Assembly (NCBI GenBank): GCA_003298465.1 | Contig: QNGA01000011.1 | Span: 1 to 64,000 of the forward strand | Reading direction: 5' to 3' | Source: a halophilic archaeon | GTDB taxonomy: Archaea; Halobacteriota; Halobacteria; Halobacteriales; Haladaptataceae | DNA length: 64,000 nt | Part shown: positions 33,744 to 42,793 of the stretch, piece after piece | Position numbering within the stretch: the first letter of the stretch is position 1 | Layout: the number at the start of each line of letters is the position of its first letter | The notes under the pieces: model-generated | The model's database searches: none | What the model was told of the DNA's origin: nothing | What the model saw: only the letters and a program-made list of their open reading frames with translations | Made by a program: the position numbers and the translations under genes

Positions 33744-34907
33744 ATGACTCCACCGGACGACGACTCCGTCGACCTCGTCGCGTTCGACCCGGACAGCGTC
33801 GGGGTCGGCGACGTGCAGTGTCGTCCCGTCTGGGACGACGCGTTCGGTGCCAAGTCTTCGTGCTGGGTCGTCGAGACCCCGTCGCTGTCGGTCTGTATCG
33901 ACCCGGGCGTCGCGGCGATGCAGCCGTCGTACCCGCTGCCGGACGTCGTAAAGGAGTACTACGCTCGGCGCGCCGACGTCGCCGTCCGGGCGGCGCTCGG
34001 CGAAGCGGACCTCGCCACGATCTCCCATTACCATCGCGACCACTATCTGGACGACCCCGGAGCGTACGACGGGACCGAGCTCTGGGTCAAAGACCCGAAC
34101 CGGTGGATAAACGACTCCCAGTGGAATCGAGCGCGGGAGTTCGTCGGCGCGCTCGCGGACCGTCGCGGGGAATCGCTCGCGCGGTGCGAGCCGCGACAGA
34201 CCGACTTCGCCGACCCGCTTGAGAGCCTCGACCGGGCACGGAGCAAGGACTTCGGGGAGTACCAGGCGAGGCGGGAGGAACTGCTCGCGAAGTGGCGCGA
34301 GCGCTTCCGCAAGCGGGTCGAACGGTGGCGGACCGCCGACTGGCTAGCGGAACCGGAGTTTCTCCGCTACGCCGACGGAGAGCGCCTCGAACGGGACGAG
34401 ACGGTCGTTCGCTTCGTCGGCCCGCTGTTTCACGGCATCGAGTACGCCAACACCGGGTGGGTGTTCAGCGTCGTCGTCCAGACGCCCGACACCAAGGTGA
34501 TTCACTCCTCGGACCTCCAGGGTCCGGTTATCGAGGACTACGCGGACTGGCTCGTCGAGGAGGACCCCGACCTCCTCTTTCTGGACGGGCCGGCGACGTA
34601 CCTGTTGGGGTACATGCTGAACCGGACGAACCTCCAGCGGTCGATCGACAACGCCGCACGCGTCCTCCGGGAAGTCGACCCCGAGCTGATGGTCTGGGGA
34701 CATCACCTCCTTCGCGACCCGAGGTTCAGGGAACGAACGAGGGAGGTCTGGCAGCTCCGGGAGGAGGGGTACAACGTCGAAACCGCGGCCGCGCTGGCGG
34801 GGGAGGAACCGATCGTCGAGCGGATACTGACCTGGAGCGACGAGCGCGTGGCGCGGCTCGCCGACCGGGCGGAATCGGCGCTCGACCGCGAGACGAGGAC
34901 GGAGTAG
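33744..34907 (+). CDS. MBL-fold metallohydrolase
   Basis: 387 residues from the ATG at 33744. The metallo-beta-lactamase zinc motif is 'SHYHRDH' near residue 100 (HxHxDH), and later 'KVIHSSDLQGPV' and 'WGHHLLRD' provide further ligands. A long insertion with many Arg and Glu ('ELLAKWRERFRKRVERWR') splits the domain. Close archaeal relatives are annotated only as MBL-fold hydrolases; nuclease, lactonase and other roles are all possible. The gene stands about 150 bases upstream of the cobalamin operon on the same strand, but a TATA box before the HAD gene suggests independent transcription. Confidence 0.86.
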   Translation: MTPPDDDSVDLVAFDPDSVGVGDVQCRPVWDDAFGAKSSCWVVETPSLSVCIDPGVAAMQPSYPLPDVVKEYYARRADVAVRAALGEADLATISHYHRDHYLDDPGAYDGTELWVKDPNRWINDSQWNRAREFVGALADRRGESLARCEPRQTDFADPLESLDRARSKDFGEYQARREELLAKWRERFRKRVERWRTADWLAEPEFLRYADGERLERDETVVRFVGPLFHGIEYANTGWVFSVVVQTPDTKVIHSSDLQGPVIEDYADWLVEEDPDLLFLDGPATYLLGYMLNRTNLQRSIDNAARVLREVDPELMVWGHHLLRDPRFRERTREVWQLREEGYNVETAAALAGEEPIVERILTWSDERVARLADRAESALDRETRTE

Positions 34908-35060
34908 TCGGTCGCGGTCGTCGGCGACGACGGCGACCGTCCACCTCGCCGGATGACCCCGAACGGCCGCGTCCGCGTTCGTTCGTCCCGCTCCCGGAGA
35001 CCCGTCCGGGGCGGCGGCGGTCCCCGAAGTTCAAATATCCCACCTTCGTACGGTATCGCA

Positions 35061-35684
35061 GTGGTAGTTTCGTTCGATCTCTTCGGGACGCTGGTCGAGG
35101 TGACGCCGCCGGACGACCCCGCGCGAGCGGTCGCGACCGAACTCGCCGCGCGGGACGTTCCCGTCCCGTCGGACTGGGAGCGAGCCTACGCCGAACGACA
35201 CGTCGAGACGGAGTCCGGTGCGGAGCTCTCGCTGGTCGACCACGTCGTCGCGGGGCTCGACAGCCGCGGCGTCGCGGCGTCCGAGGCGGTGGTACGGGCG
35301 ACGCTCCTCGACGCGTTCGCGACGCCCGTCCGGACGAAGCCGGGGGCTCGCGCCGCCGTCGGTGCCGCCGCCGAACGCGGACCGGTCGGCGTGCTCTCGA
35401 ACTGTAGCGTCCCGGGTCTCGTCCCGCGCGCCCTCTCGCGGTCGGAGCTACGCGCCGACGCCTTCGACGCGGTCGTCAGCAGCGTCGACTGCGGGTGGCG
35501 GAAACCCGACGAGCGGGCCTTCGAACGCGTCGCCGCTCGACTGAACGTCTCCCCGTCGGAACTCCGTCACGTCGGCGACGACCCGGACACGGACGGCGGA
35601 GCGACCGCGGCGGGCGCGACGAGCGTCCTGCTCGAGGACGTGCCGCTGACGGCGGTACCCTCGCACCTGGAGAACGCAGAATGA
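35061..35684 (+). CDS. HAD-superfamily hydrolase, first gene of the cobalamin operon
   Basis: 207 residues from the GTG at 35061; a TATA-like 'tcaaatatccc' about 25-30 bases earlier and the motif directly after the start support this choice over longer frames. HAD motifs: I 'SFDLFGTL', II 'VLSNCS', III the Lys in 'WRKPDERAF', IV 'GDDPDTD'. The second Asp of motif I is Phe, as in haloacid-dehalogenase-like members, so classical phosphatase activity is not assured. The stop overlaps the cbiB start (ATGA). Its place at the head of the operon suggests a step in nucleotide-loop assembly or salvage, for example alpha-ribazole phosphate dephosphorylation, for which no other gene is seen here. That is inference. 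Confidence 0.8.
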   Translation: MVVSFDLFGTLVEVTPPDDPARAVATELAARDVPVPSDWERAYAERHVETESGAELSLVDHVVAGLDSRGVAASEAVVRATLLDAFATPVRTKPGARAAVGAAAERGPVGVLSNCSVPGLVPRALSRSELRADAFDAVVSSVDCGWRKPDERAFERVAARLNVSPSELRHVGDDPDTDGGATAAGATSVLLEDVPLTAVPSHLENAE

Positions 35685-36583
35685 CGCTCGCCGGAGTGGC
35701 TGCGGTCGCGCTCGCGTTCGCGCTGGACCGGACCGTCGGGGAGCCGCCGCGACGACTGCACCCCGTCGTCTGGTTCGGGAGGGCGACGGCGACGGTCGAC
35801 CGCGACTGGCCGTTTCCCCGGGCGGCGAGCGTCCTCGTCGCGCTGGCGTTTCCGGCGGTCGCCGCGGTCGTCGCCGGACTCCTGGTGTGGTGCGCGGCGG
35901 CGGTGCATCCGTTCGTCGGCGGCGCGCTCGCCGGGACGGTCCTCTTCTCGACGACGAGCATGCGGATGCTCCTCGAGACGGCAGAGGCGGTCAACGGCGC
36001 GACGGAGACGGACCTCGACGCTGCCCGGGACGACCTCCGGGCGCTGGCGGGGCGCGACGCCGCGACCCTCTCGGCCGGCCAGGTGCGGAGCGCGGTCGCC
36101 GAGAGTCTCTCCGAGAACCTGGCCGACGGTCTCGTCGCACCGCTGCTCGCGTTCGCCGCCTGTGCGCCGTTCTCGCTCCCGGTCGCCGCCGGCGCCGCCG
36201 CGTGGGTCAAGGCCGTCAACACGCTGGACTCCATGCTCGGCTATCGCTCGAAACCCGTGGGCTGGGCGAGCGCCCGCCTCGACGACGTCGTCATGTGGGT
36301 GCCGGCCAGAGCCAGCGCCGTGCTCATCGCGCTCGCGGGAACCGCGGCCGGCGGTTTCGGAGCGGTGCGCTCCTGGGCGAACGAGCCGCCGTCGCCGAAC
36401 TCCGGCTGGCCGATGGCGACGCTCGCCGCCGCGCTCGGAACGCGCTTCGAGAAGCCGGAGGTCTACACGCTCAACCCCTGCGCACGGCTGCCCGCCGTCG
36501 AGGACGTGGAGCGGGGCGTTGGCATCGTTCGTCGAGCCGGCCTGCTCGCGTACGTCGCGACGGGGGTGGTCGCGTGGTTCTGA
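35681..36583 (+). CDS. cbiB: Adenosylcobinamide-phosphate synthase CbiB
   Basis: 300 residues, the typical length. It starts with the hallmark 'ALAFALDRTVGEPPRRLHPVVWFGR' region. 'SENLADGLVAPLLAF' and 'AAWVKAVNTLDSMLGYR' are the conserved cytoplasmic and membrane segments. It attaches aminopropanol (or its phosphate) to adenosylcobyric acid in the membrane. The gene overlaps its upstream HAD neighbour by four bases and cobS by ten, so the whole set is translationally coupled. Confidence 0.95.
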   Translation: MTLAGVAAVALAFALDRTVGEPPRRLHPVVWFGRATATVDRDWPFPRAASVLVALAFPAVAAVVAGLLVWCAAAVHPFVGGALAGTVLFSTTSMRMLLETAEAVNGATETDLDAARDDLRALAGRDAATLSAGQVRSAVAESLSENLADGLVAPLLAFAACAPFSLPVAAGAAAWVKAVNTLDSMLGYRSKPVGWASARLDDVVMWVPARASAVLIALAGTAAGGFGAVRSWANEPPSPNSGWPMATLAAALGTRFEKPEVYTLNPCARLPAVEDVERGVGIVRRAGLLAYVATGVVAWF

Positions 36584-37314
36584 CCGCGCTCCGCGGCGCG
36601 CTCGGATTCCTGAGTCGGCTGCCGGTCGGCCAGGACGAGGGAGCGTGGGAGGCGTTTCGACGGACGCCCGCGGCGTTCCCGCTCGCCGGATACGTCATCG
36701 GTGCGCTCCTCGCGGTGCCGTTCGTCCTCCCGGTCCCCGCGTCGGTCGGCGCCGTCCTGTTCCTCGGGGTCACGTACGGCGTCACGGGCGTCAATCACGT
36801 CGACGGTCTCGCCGACCTCGGCGACGCGGCCGCGGTCCACGGTGCCGAGAAGCGTCGCTCCGTGATGAAGGACACGACGGTCGGCGTCGGCGCGGTCCTC
36901 GCCGTCGGTCTCGGCGTCGCCGGCCTCGCGCTCGCGGGCCTCGGTCTGGCCCGGCTTCCGCTCGTCGCCGCCCTGTCCGCCGTCGTCGCCGCGGAGGTCG
37001 GTGCGAAGCTCGGGATGGCCGCGCTCGCGGCGTTCGGGTCGCCCGCCCACGACGGACTCGGGGCGGCGCTCCTCGACCAGACGGTCGGCGGATTCGCCGT
37101 CGCGCTCCTCGTCGCGGTGCCCGCGGTCGCTCTCGCCCGGCCGGCGGTCGTCGGTGCCGGTTCGGTGAGCGCCGGGCTGGTCACCGCCCTCGGCGTCGGG
37201 TGGTGGGCCCGGTCGTGGCTCGACGGCGTCAGCGGCGACGTCTTCGGGGCCGCGAACGAACTCGCTCGCGTCGTCGCGCTGCACGCGGGGGTGGTCGCGT
37301 GGACGCTCTCCTGA
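36574..37314 (+). CDS. cobS: Adenosylcobinamide-GDP ribazoletransferase (cobalamin-5'-phosphate synthase)
   Basis: 246 residues from the GTG at 36574, ten bases before the cbiB stop. It is a polytopic membrane protein with the CobS signature 'VNHVDGLADLGDA' for magnesium binding and 'KRRSVMKDTTVGVGAVLAVG'. The enzyme joins adenosylcobinamide-GDP to alpha-ribazole or its phosphate, closing the lower nucleotide loop of cobalamin. Its neighbours are the enzyme that makes its substrate (cobY) and the one that makes cobinamide phosphate (cbiB). Confidence 0.94.
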   Translation: MVLTALRGALGFLSRLPVGQDEGAWEAFRRTPAAFPLAGYVIGALLAVPFVLPVPASVGAVLFLGVTYGVTGVNHVDGLADLGDAAAVHGAEKRRSVMKDTTVGVGAVLAVGLGVAGLALAGLGLARLPLVAALSAVVAAEVGAKLGMAALAAFGSPAHDGLGAALLDQTVGGFAVALLVAVPAVALARPAVVGAGSVSAGLVTALGVGWWARSWLDGVSGDVFGAANELARVVALHAGVVAWTLS

Positions 37315-37883
37315 TGTGCGGCGGCGAGGGAACTCGGCTCGACGCCCCCGTCGAGAAACCGCTGTTCGAGGTCGGCGGCACGCCGATGGTCGACCGGGTG
37401 CGAACCGCGCTGGACGACAGTCGCGTCGACGACGTCTACGCCGTCGTCTCCGAGCACACGCCGGCGACGCGCCGATACCTCGACTCGACGTCGGTGTCCG
37501 TCGTCGACGCCCCGGGCGACGGCTACGTCGACGACCTCGGGTACGCGCTCGAACGGGTCGACCCGCCCGTCCTGACGGTCGTCTCGGACCTCCCGCTGCT
37601 CGACGGGGCGGTCGTCGACCGGACGCTCGCCCGCCACGACCGAGGCTCGCTGACGACGTGCGTTCCCGCCGTGCTCAAGCGGCGACTCGGCGTCGGTACC
37701 GACACGACGTTCACCGCCGGCGGGCGGGAACTCGCTCCGACGGGAGTCAACGTCGTCGGCGAATCGGACGCGGAAACCACACACGTTACCTACGATGCCC
37801 GCCTCGCCGTCAACGTGAACCGACAGTCCGACGCCGCGGTCGCGGAGGCGTTCGCGCGAGACGCCGGAGGGGGACGACCGTGA
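37299..37883 (+). CDS. cobY: GTP:adenosylcobinamide-phosphate guanylyltransferase CobY
   Basis: 194 residues from the GTG at 37299; it overlaps cobS by sixteen bases. The nucleotidyltransferase fold opens with 'LLMCGGEGTRLDAPVEKPLFEVGG', followed by 'PVLTVVSDLPLLDG', and ends with 'RLAVNVNRQSDAAVAEAF'. Archaea use CobY in place of the bacterial CobU kinase/guanylyltransferase. The product is adenosylcobinamide-GDP, the substrate of the upstream cobS enzyme. Length and motifs are complete. Confidence 0.93.
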   Translation: MDALLMCGGEGTRLDAPVEKPLFEVGGTPMVDRVRTALDDSRVDDVYAVVSEHTPATRRYLDSTSVSVVDAPGDGYVDDLGYALERVDPPVLTVVSDLPLLDGAVVDRTLARHDRGSLTTCVPAVLKRRLGVGTDTTFTAGGRELAPTGVNVVGESDAETTHVTYDARLAVNVNRQSDAAVAEAFARDAGGGRP

Positions 37884-38890
37884 ACCCCGACGCCGTCGAC
37901 GGCGCGGAGCGCGTTCCGCACGGGAGCACCGACGACCCGGCGCTGCTCGACTTCAGCGCGAACACCAACCCCCGGACGCCCGACGGCGTGGAGGACGCGT
38001 ATCGGGAGGCGCTGGAGCGGTCGCGGACGTACCCGCCGGACGACTACCCGGCGTACCGTCGCGCGGCGGCCGCGTACGTCGACTGTTCGCCGGACCGGGT
38101 CGTCCCGACGCCGGGCGGCCTCGCGGCCATTCGGCTGACCATCGAGACGACCGTCTCCGCGGGCGACTCGGTGCTCGTTCCGTACCCCAGCTTCGGCGAG
38201 TACGCCCGCGAGGTGCGCCTCCAGGGCGCCGACGCGGAGTACGTTCCCTACGACCGCGTCCTCGAAACGGACCCGACCGACCACGCGCTCGTCGTCGTCT
38301 GCAACCCGAACAACCCGACTGGCGACGCCTACGACGGCGACCGACTGCGCGCGTACGCGGACCGCTGTCGGGCGGCCGACACGCCGTTGCTCGTCGACGA
38401 GGCGTTTCTCGGCTTCACCGACCGGGACTCGCTGGCCGGCCGCCCGGGCGTCGTCGCGGCCCGTTCGCTGACGAAGCTGTTCGGCCTCCCCGGACTCCGC
38501 GCCGGCTTCGCGGTCGCGACCGGCCCCGCCAGGGAGCGTCTCGAAACCGCCCGACGAGCGTGGACGCTCGGCACGCCCGCGGCCGACGTCGGCGTCCACT
38601 GCATGGACGCCACGGAGTTCGTCGCGGCGACGCGGAAGCGCGTCCGGGACGAGCGCGCCCGGATGCGAGCGTCGCTCGCCGAGCGGTTCGACGTCCGTCG
38701 CTCCAACGCGCCGTTCCTGCTGGTCGACGTGGGCGAGCGAGACGCCGAGGCGGTCGTGCGCCGCGCCCGCGAGCGCGGCGTCGCCGTCCGCGACGCGACG
38801 ACGTTCCGCGGCCTCGACTCGCACGTTCGCGTGGCGGTTCGGGTACCGGCGGAGAACGACCGACTGCTCGACGTCCTCGAAGATGTTTGA
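37880..38890 (+). CDS. cobD: Threonine-phosphate decarboxylase CobD (PLP-dependent)
   Basis: 336 residues from the GTG at 37880, overlapping the cobY stop (GTGA). Fold-type I aminotransferase features: 'FSANTNPRTP' at the start, 'VVVCNPNNPTGDAYD', 'PLLVDEAFLGF' and the PLP Lys in 'ARSLTKLFGLPGLRAGF'. The CobD subgroup of histidinol-phosphate aminotransferase-like proteins makes (R)-1-amino-2-propanol phosphate for cobalamin, and the location between cobY and cbiZ supports that over a histidine role. Confidence 0.92.
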   Translation: MNPDAVDGAERVPHGSTDDPALLDFSANTNPRTPDGVEDAYREALERSRTYPPDDYPAYRRAAAAYVDCSPDRVVPTPGGLAAIRLTIETTVSAGDSVLVPYPSFGEYAREVRLQGADAEYVPYDRVLETDPTDHALVVVCNPNNPTGDAYDGDRLRAYADRCRAADTPLLVDEAFLGFTDRDSLAGRPGVVAARSLTKLFGLPGLRAGFAVATGPARERLETARRAWTLGTPAADVGVHCMDATEFVAATRKRVRDERARMRASLAERFDVRRSNAPFLLVDVGERDAEAVVRRARERGVAVRDATTFRGLDSHVRVAVRVPAENDRLLDVLEDV

Positions 38891-39587
38891 GTTCACCGTC
38901 CGAAACGGGGTGTTGCAGGCCCGTCGGGGCGGAACCCGATGGCTGAGCAGCGGGTGGGGCGGCGGATACGTCGACGCCGACGCGGCCTACAACGTCTCGG
39001 TGCCGGAGGGGTTCGAGCGGACGGACCTCGACGCCTACATCGGGGAGCGACGCCGAGGGGCGGGGTTCGAACGCGCCGGCCCGACCCTGCTCACGGGCGT
39101 CGACCTGCGCCACGCCTGCGGGGCGCGATGCGATGCGGTCGAGGCCGTCGTCACCGCGGGCATCTCGAATCCCGCGGCGCTTCCGACGAGCGGGGACGAC
39201 GAGGGCCCCTCGACCGAGGCCGAGTCCGGCGAGTGGACCCCCGGCACGGTGAACGTGCTCCTCGGCACGTCCCGCGCCGTGGACGACGGGAGTCTCGCGA
39301 CGCTCATGTCGGTCGCCGTCGAGGCGAAGACCGCGACGATGCTGTCCGAGACGGGGTTCCCCGGCACGACCACGGACGCGGTAATCGTCGCGTCCGACCC
39401 GGACGGCGAGGCGGCGACCTTCGCCGGGAGCGGGACGCCCATCGGCGCGGCGGCCAGAGCGAGCGTACGCGACGCCGTGCAGGAGAGCCTCCGGTCGCGG
39501 TACGCGGCCACGGACCCTCCCGAGTCGGTCGAGGCGGCGGACCACGGCGTACGAACCGACCGGCGCACGGAGACGTTCGAACCCTGA
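38883..39587 (+). CDS. cbiZ: Adenosylcobinamide amidohydrolase CbiZ
   Basis: 234 residues from the ATG at 38883, eight bases inside cobD. The family pattern is clear: 'LSSGWGGGYVDADAAYNVSVP', 'LLTGVDLRHACGARCDAVEAVVTAGISNP', 'GTVNVLLGTSRAVDDGSLATLMSVAVEAKT' and 'FPGTTTDAVIVAS'. CbiZ cleaves the aminopropanol side chain from scavenged cobinamides to give adenosylcobyric acid, which CbiB then reuses. The last 40 residues are charged and variable. It ends the operon; a minus-strand gene follows. Confidence 0.93.
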   Translation: MFEFTVRNGVLQARRGGTRWLSSGWGGGYVDADAAYNVSVPEGFERTDLDAYIGERRRGAGFERAGPTLLTGVDLRHACGARCDAVEAVVTAGISNPAALPTSGDDEGPSTEAESGEWTPGTVNVLLGTSRAVDDGSLATLMSVAVEAKTATMLSETGFPGTTTDAVIVASDPDGEAATFAGSGTPIGAAARASVRDAVQESLRSRYAATDPPESVEAADHGVRTDRRTETFEP

Positions 39588-39661
39588 GTTGCTCGTCGGC
39601 GGAAGAATCGTCGGCCGTCGCTGACGTGGGGCCCACGCACGGGTAGCCGTCGTCCGTCCCG

Positions 39662-39889
39662 TCAGTCGTCGACGTCGACGCCGGACTCGCGTTTCCAGTG
39701 CGTACGGCAGTCGCCGGAGCAGAAGTGCAGCGTCTCCGTCACACCGTCCTCCAGGTCGTCGTACACGACCCTGAGGAGTATCGGGTGCGTCGCGCAGATG
39801 TCGACCAGGTTCTCACAGTGAGCACAGGCCAGGTACTGGTCTTTCGCGCCGACCTCCGGGAAGTTCGTCGTCGATTCGAGCAATCGCAT
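39662..39889 (-). CDS. Zinc-ribbon protein (75 residues)
   Basis: Starts at the ATG at 39889. Two Cys pairs ('LACAHCENLVD' and 'HFCSGDCRTHWKRE') about 35 residues apart form a zinc ribbon; the second pair is of the 'CSGDC..HW' type seen in small haloarchaeal proteins and in TRASH/MYM-like fingers. Between the two is a strand pair ('ILLRVVYDDLEDGVTETLHF'). No signal or membrane part. It is convergent with cbiZ and 660 bases from cobA. Function unknown. Confidence 0.75.
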   Translation of the reverse strand: MRLLESTTNFPEVGAKDQYLACAHCENLVDICATHPILLRVVYDDLEDGVTETLHFCSGDCRTHWKRESGVDVDD

Positions 39890-40001
39890 AGCGGAAAGAA
39901 GGCCGTGCGCGGATAAAACGATAGTGGAAGGTTTCAGGGCGTACTCCGCCGGTAATACGGTCGTTCTACGGCGGTGTAGTCAGGCTCGAGAGACCGTCTG
40001 A

Positions 40002-40033
40002 ACGTGGCGGGGCAGGCATCAGACCCGCCACGT
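40002..40033. repeat. Perfect hairpin in the gap before cobA
   Basis: ACGTGGCGGG at 40002-40011 pairs with CCCGCCACGT at 40024-40033 across a 12-base loop. It could be a terminator for the minus-strand zinc-ribbon region, a binding site or part of an RNA. It lies about 110 bases from the zinc-ribbon start and 520 before cobA. Confidence 0.5.
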
Positions 40034-40119
40034 CCGCATCTGGCGTTCCGACGGAAGTTGGGTGACAGGCGACATCAGATGGCCAGACGCGTTTCTGTAC
40101 TGGGGCGAGTTAGTATTAG

Positions 40120-40398
40120 ACCCCGGCAATCGTTTTCGTTCGTGAACGCTTTGAACGGTTATCGACCGCCCGCGTCCGTCCGCTTTCGGCGCCTGAAGCT
40201 GCGGGCGTCCGCTACGAGCCTCGACCGTACGACGGTACCGACGACCTCCGTGAGGTGTTCGGGCCGATGAGCAAACTCAGTCCGTCGGAGGTCGACGGGA
40301 GGCTATCGCTCGATTCGAGTGCGCGAACCCGTCCGGGGGAGGCTCCCTCTTCGCCACCGGGAAGACCGCACCGAACGACTAAAGTCTGGTTGCACTAA
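40120..40398 (+). pseudogene. Possible gene relic upstream of cobA
   Basis: An open frame follows a TAG at 40117-40119 and ends at the TAA at 40396-40398. No ATG precedes its most protein-like stretch ('GVRYEPRPYDGTDDLREVFG', with mainly G or C third bases); the only ATG is at 40267. The tail is Ser/Pro/Arg-rich. It may be a decayed gene, or chance. I could not recognise a family. Confidence 0.25.
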
Positions 40399-40553
40399 TC
40401 ACAGGAGAGGAGGAGTCGAGGCGTGAACGCACGACGAGGGTCGTCGAGACCCGGCGGTCTGGGGGCCGAGTCCGCTAGATTCGCCGCCGACTCCGGTCGC
40501 TGCGCCGTCGTCGAGCGCGGCACCTTCGACCACCACACGGACGCACTCTAACG

Positions 40554-41237
40554 ATGTCACGCGACAGTTCCGACGATACCGACCGCGGAGAACGGACGGA
40601 AAGACCACCGGAGACCAGGGCCGTCGAACCGTCGGCACCGGCGGAGTTCGGCCTGGTCCAGGTCTGGTGGGGCGACGGCAAGGGCAAGACGACCGCGGCG
40701 ATGGGGATGGGGTATCGCGCCGCGGGTCACGGCTACCGCGTCCACATGCTCCAGTTCATGAAGGGTGGGGCGTCGAGCGTCGAGGACGTTCGCGGTGAGT
40801 ACAACGCCATCGGGCAGTTTCCCGGCTTCAGCTACGAGAACACGGGCCACTACGGCTGGCACGGGTTCCTCGACGGGTCGGACGACGACGAGCACGCGGC
40901 GAAGGCGGAGGCCGGTCTCGCGCGCACAGAGGAACTCCTGCGGGCGGCCGGGGAGGCGGCCCTCGACGAGCCGCTGGCGCTCGACGCCCCGCCCGAGGAG
41001 GGCGTGCACGTGCTGATACTGGACGAAATCCTCTACGCGGTCGACCGGGAGCTGCTCGCCCCCGAGACGGTCGTCGAACTCGTCGAATCGAAACCGGACG
41101 ACCTCGAACTCGTCCTCACCGGTAGCCACGAGCGGCCGGAGTACGTCGTCGAACACGCCGACCTCGTCACGAACGTCCGGAAGGAGAAACACCCGATCGA
41201 CGCGGGCCAGCGCGCCCGCAAGGGCACCGAGTACTGA
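40554..41237 (+). CDS. cobA: Cob(I)yrinic acid a,c-diamide adenosyltransferase (CobA/CobO type)
   Basis: 227 residues. The P-loop '[20 protein letters not shown]' follows a disordered acidic N-terminal tail of about 35 residues. Further family segments are 'VHMLQFMKG', '[13 protein letters not shown]'-like, '[16 protein letters not shown]' and '[23 protein letters not shown]', and the C-terminal 'KGTEY' is typical. It transfers the adenosyl group of ATP to the cobalt of corrinoids. The stop and the cbiP start share one base (TGATG), so the pair is coupled. Confidence 0.94.
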   Translation: MSRDSSDDTDRGERTERPPETRAVEPSAPAEFGLVQVWWGDGKGKTTAAMGMGYRAAGHGYRVHMLQFMKGGASSVEDVRGEYNAIGQFPGFSYENTGHYGWHGFLDGSDDDEHAAKAEAGLARTEELLRAAGEAALDEPLALDAPPEEGVHVLILDEILYAVDRELLAPETVVELVESKPDDLELVLTGSHERPEYVVEHADLVTNVRKEKHPIDAGQRARKGTEY

Positions 41238-42724
41238 TGACCGAGACGGTGCTCGTCGCCGGGACCGAAAGCCACGCCGGGAAGAGCACCGTCGCGGCGG
41301 GGCTGTGCCGACTGCTCGCGCGACGCGGCGCGGCGGTCGCGCCGTACAAGGCCCAGAACATGAGCAACAACGCGCGGGCGGTCGCCGATACCGACGGCGG
41401 CTGGGGGGAGATCGGCGTTTCGCAGTACGTGCAGGCGCGAGCGGCCGAAACGCCGGCGGACACGGACATGAACCCGGTCCTGCTGAAACCGCGCGGGGAC
41501 GGGGAGAGTCAACTGGTGATACAGGGCGAGGCCGTCGACCACGTCCCCGCCGGCTCGTACTACGAGTCGTACTGGGAGGAGGCGCGTCGAGCGGCCGTCG
41601 AGTCGTACGAACGGCTGGCCGACCGCTACGACGTCGTCGTCGCGGAGGGGGCCGGAAGCATCGCCGAAATCAACCTCCGGCACCGCGACCTCGCAAATCT
41701 CGAGACGGCCCGGTTCGCGGACGCGTCCGTCCTCCTGCTCGTGAACGTCGAACGCGGGGGCGCGTTCGCCAGCCTCTACGGGACGCTAGAGCTGATGCCG
41801 GACGACGTCCGCGACCGCGTCTTCGGCGCGATACTCACGAAGTTCCGCGGCGACCCGACGCTCCTGGCGTCCGGCATCGACGAGATAGAGGACAGAACGG
41901 GCGTTCCGGTTCTCGGCGTGATTCCGTACGACGACCCGGGCCTTCCGGAGGAGGACAGCGTCTCGCTCCCCTCGCCCGGCGAATCGGCGACGGTCGGCAC
42001 CGGCGACGACGTCCCGCCGGACCGGTCGGTGACGGTCGGCGTCCCGCGACTCCCCCGGATCTCGAACTTCACCGACCTGGCACCGCTGGCGGACGAACCT
42101 GGCGTCCGCGTCGCGTATCTCCCGCTCGAAGCGGACTGCGACCGGGTCGACGCCGTCGTGCTTCCGGGGACGAAGAACACCGTCGACGACCTGCTCGCCC
42201 TGCGGGACGCCGGATTCGGCGAGCGACTGCGCGAGTTCACCGGCCCCGTCGTCGGGATATGTGGCGGCTACCAGATGCTCGGCGAGCGCATCACGAACGC
42301 AGCGGTCGAGAGCACCGCCGACCACGACGTCGTGGACGGGTTCGGTCTGCTCCCGGTCGAAACGCGGTTCTCGACCGACAAGCGCGTCGAGCGAGTGACG
42401 CGGACGCTCGACGGCGCGGGCCCGCTGGCGGACGCGGACGGAACGGTCAGCGGGTACGAGATTCACATGGGGCGGTCGACGCTCACGCGGCCCGCGGAGC
42501 GCCCCGTCGGCGGGGAGAGCGCCGCGACGGACCGCGTCCTGGGTACGTACCTCCACGGTCTCTTCGAGAACGAGAACGTTCGAACCGCGTTTCTCGACGC
42601 GGTGTTCCGGACGACCGACCGGACGCGACCCGGCGGCGACGCCTCGCGTCGGTCACCGTACGACCGTGCCGCCGACCTCCTCGCGGACAGCGTTCCGGTC
42701 GCCGACCTCCCCTTCGACTTCTGA
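41237..42724 (+). CDS. cbiP: Cobyric acid synthase CbiP
   Basis: 495 residues, the usual length for CbiP/CobQ. The N-terminal ATP-binding part has '[25 protein letters not shown]' and '[12 protein letters not shown]', then '[15 protein letters not shown]'. The C-terminal glutamine amidotransferase-like part has '[13 protein letters not shown]', the nucleophile Cys in '[14 protein letters not shown]', and 'GYEIHMGRS' with '[10 protein letters not shown]'. It amidates four carboxylates of adenosylcobyrinic acid a,c-diamide using glutamine. It is translationally coupled to cobA. Confidence 0.96.
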   Translation: MTETVLVAGTESHAGKSTVAAGLCRLLARRGAAVAPYKAQNMSNNARAVADTDGGWGEIGVSQYVQARAAETPADTDMNPVLLKPRGDGESQLVIQGEAVDHVPAGSYYESYWEEARRAAVESYERLADRYDVVVAEGAGSIAEINLRHRDLANLETARFADASVLLLVNVERGGAFASLYGTLELMPDDVRDRVFGAILTKFRGDPTLLASGIDEIEDRTGVPVLGVIPYDDPGLPEEDSVSLPSPGESATVGTGDDVPPDRSVTVGVPRLPRISNFTDLAPLADEPGVRVAYLPLEADCDRVDAVVLPGTKNTVDDLLALRDAGFGERLREFTGPVVGICGGYQMLGERITNAAVESTADHDVVDGFGLLPVETRFSTDKRVERVTRTLDGAGPLADADGTVSGYEIHMGRSTLTRPAERPVGGESAATDRVLGTYLHGLFENENVRTAFLDAVFRTTDRTRPGGDASRRSPYDRAADLLADSVPVADLPFDF

Positions 42725-42793
42725 GCGACGACGAGTCTGGCGGAGCGAGACGGGGATTTATCGACGTCGAACGCCGTAGTTCCACACGGAGCG

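Larger units (their letters stand above)
39890..40553. other. Gene-poor gap between the two cobalamin operons
   Basis: About 660 bases. It contains a perfect 10-base inverted repeat (40002-40033) and a plus-strand frame without a start (40120-40398), part of which looks coding. No clear TATA box is visible just before cobA. I found no recognisable cobalamin riboswitch core. Confidence 0.5.

Noticed and set aside
39890..40553. Cobalamin riboswitch before cobA
   Set aside because: I could not find the conserved core or a matching stem set; the hairpin at 40002-40033 alone is not enough.
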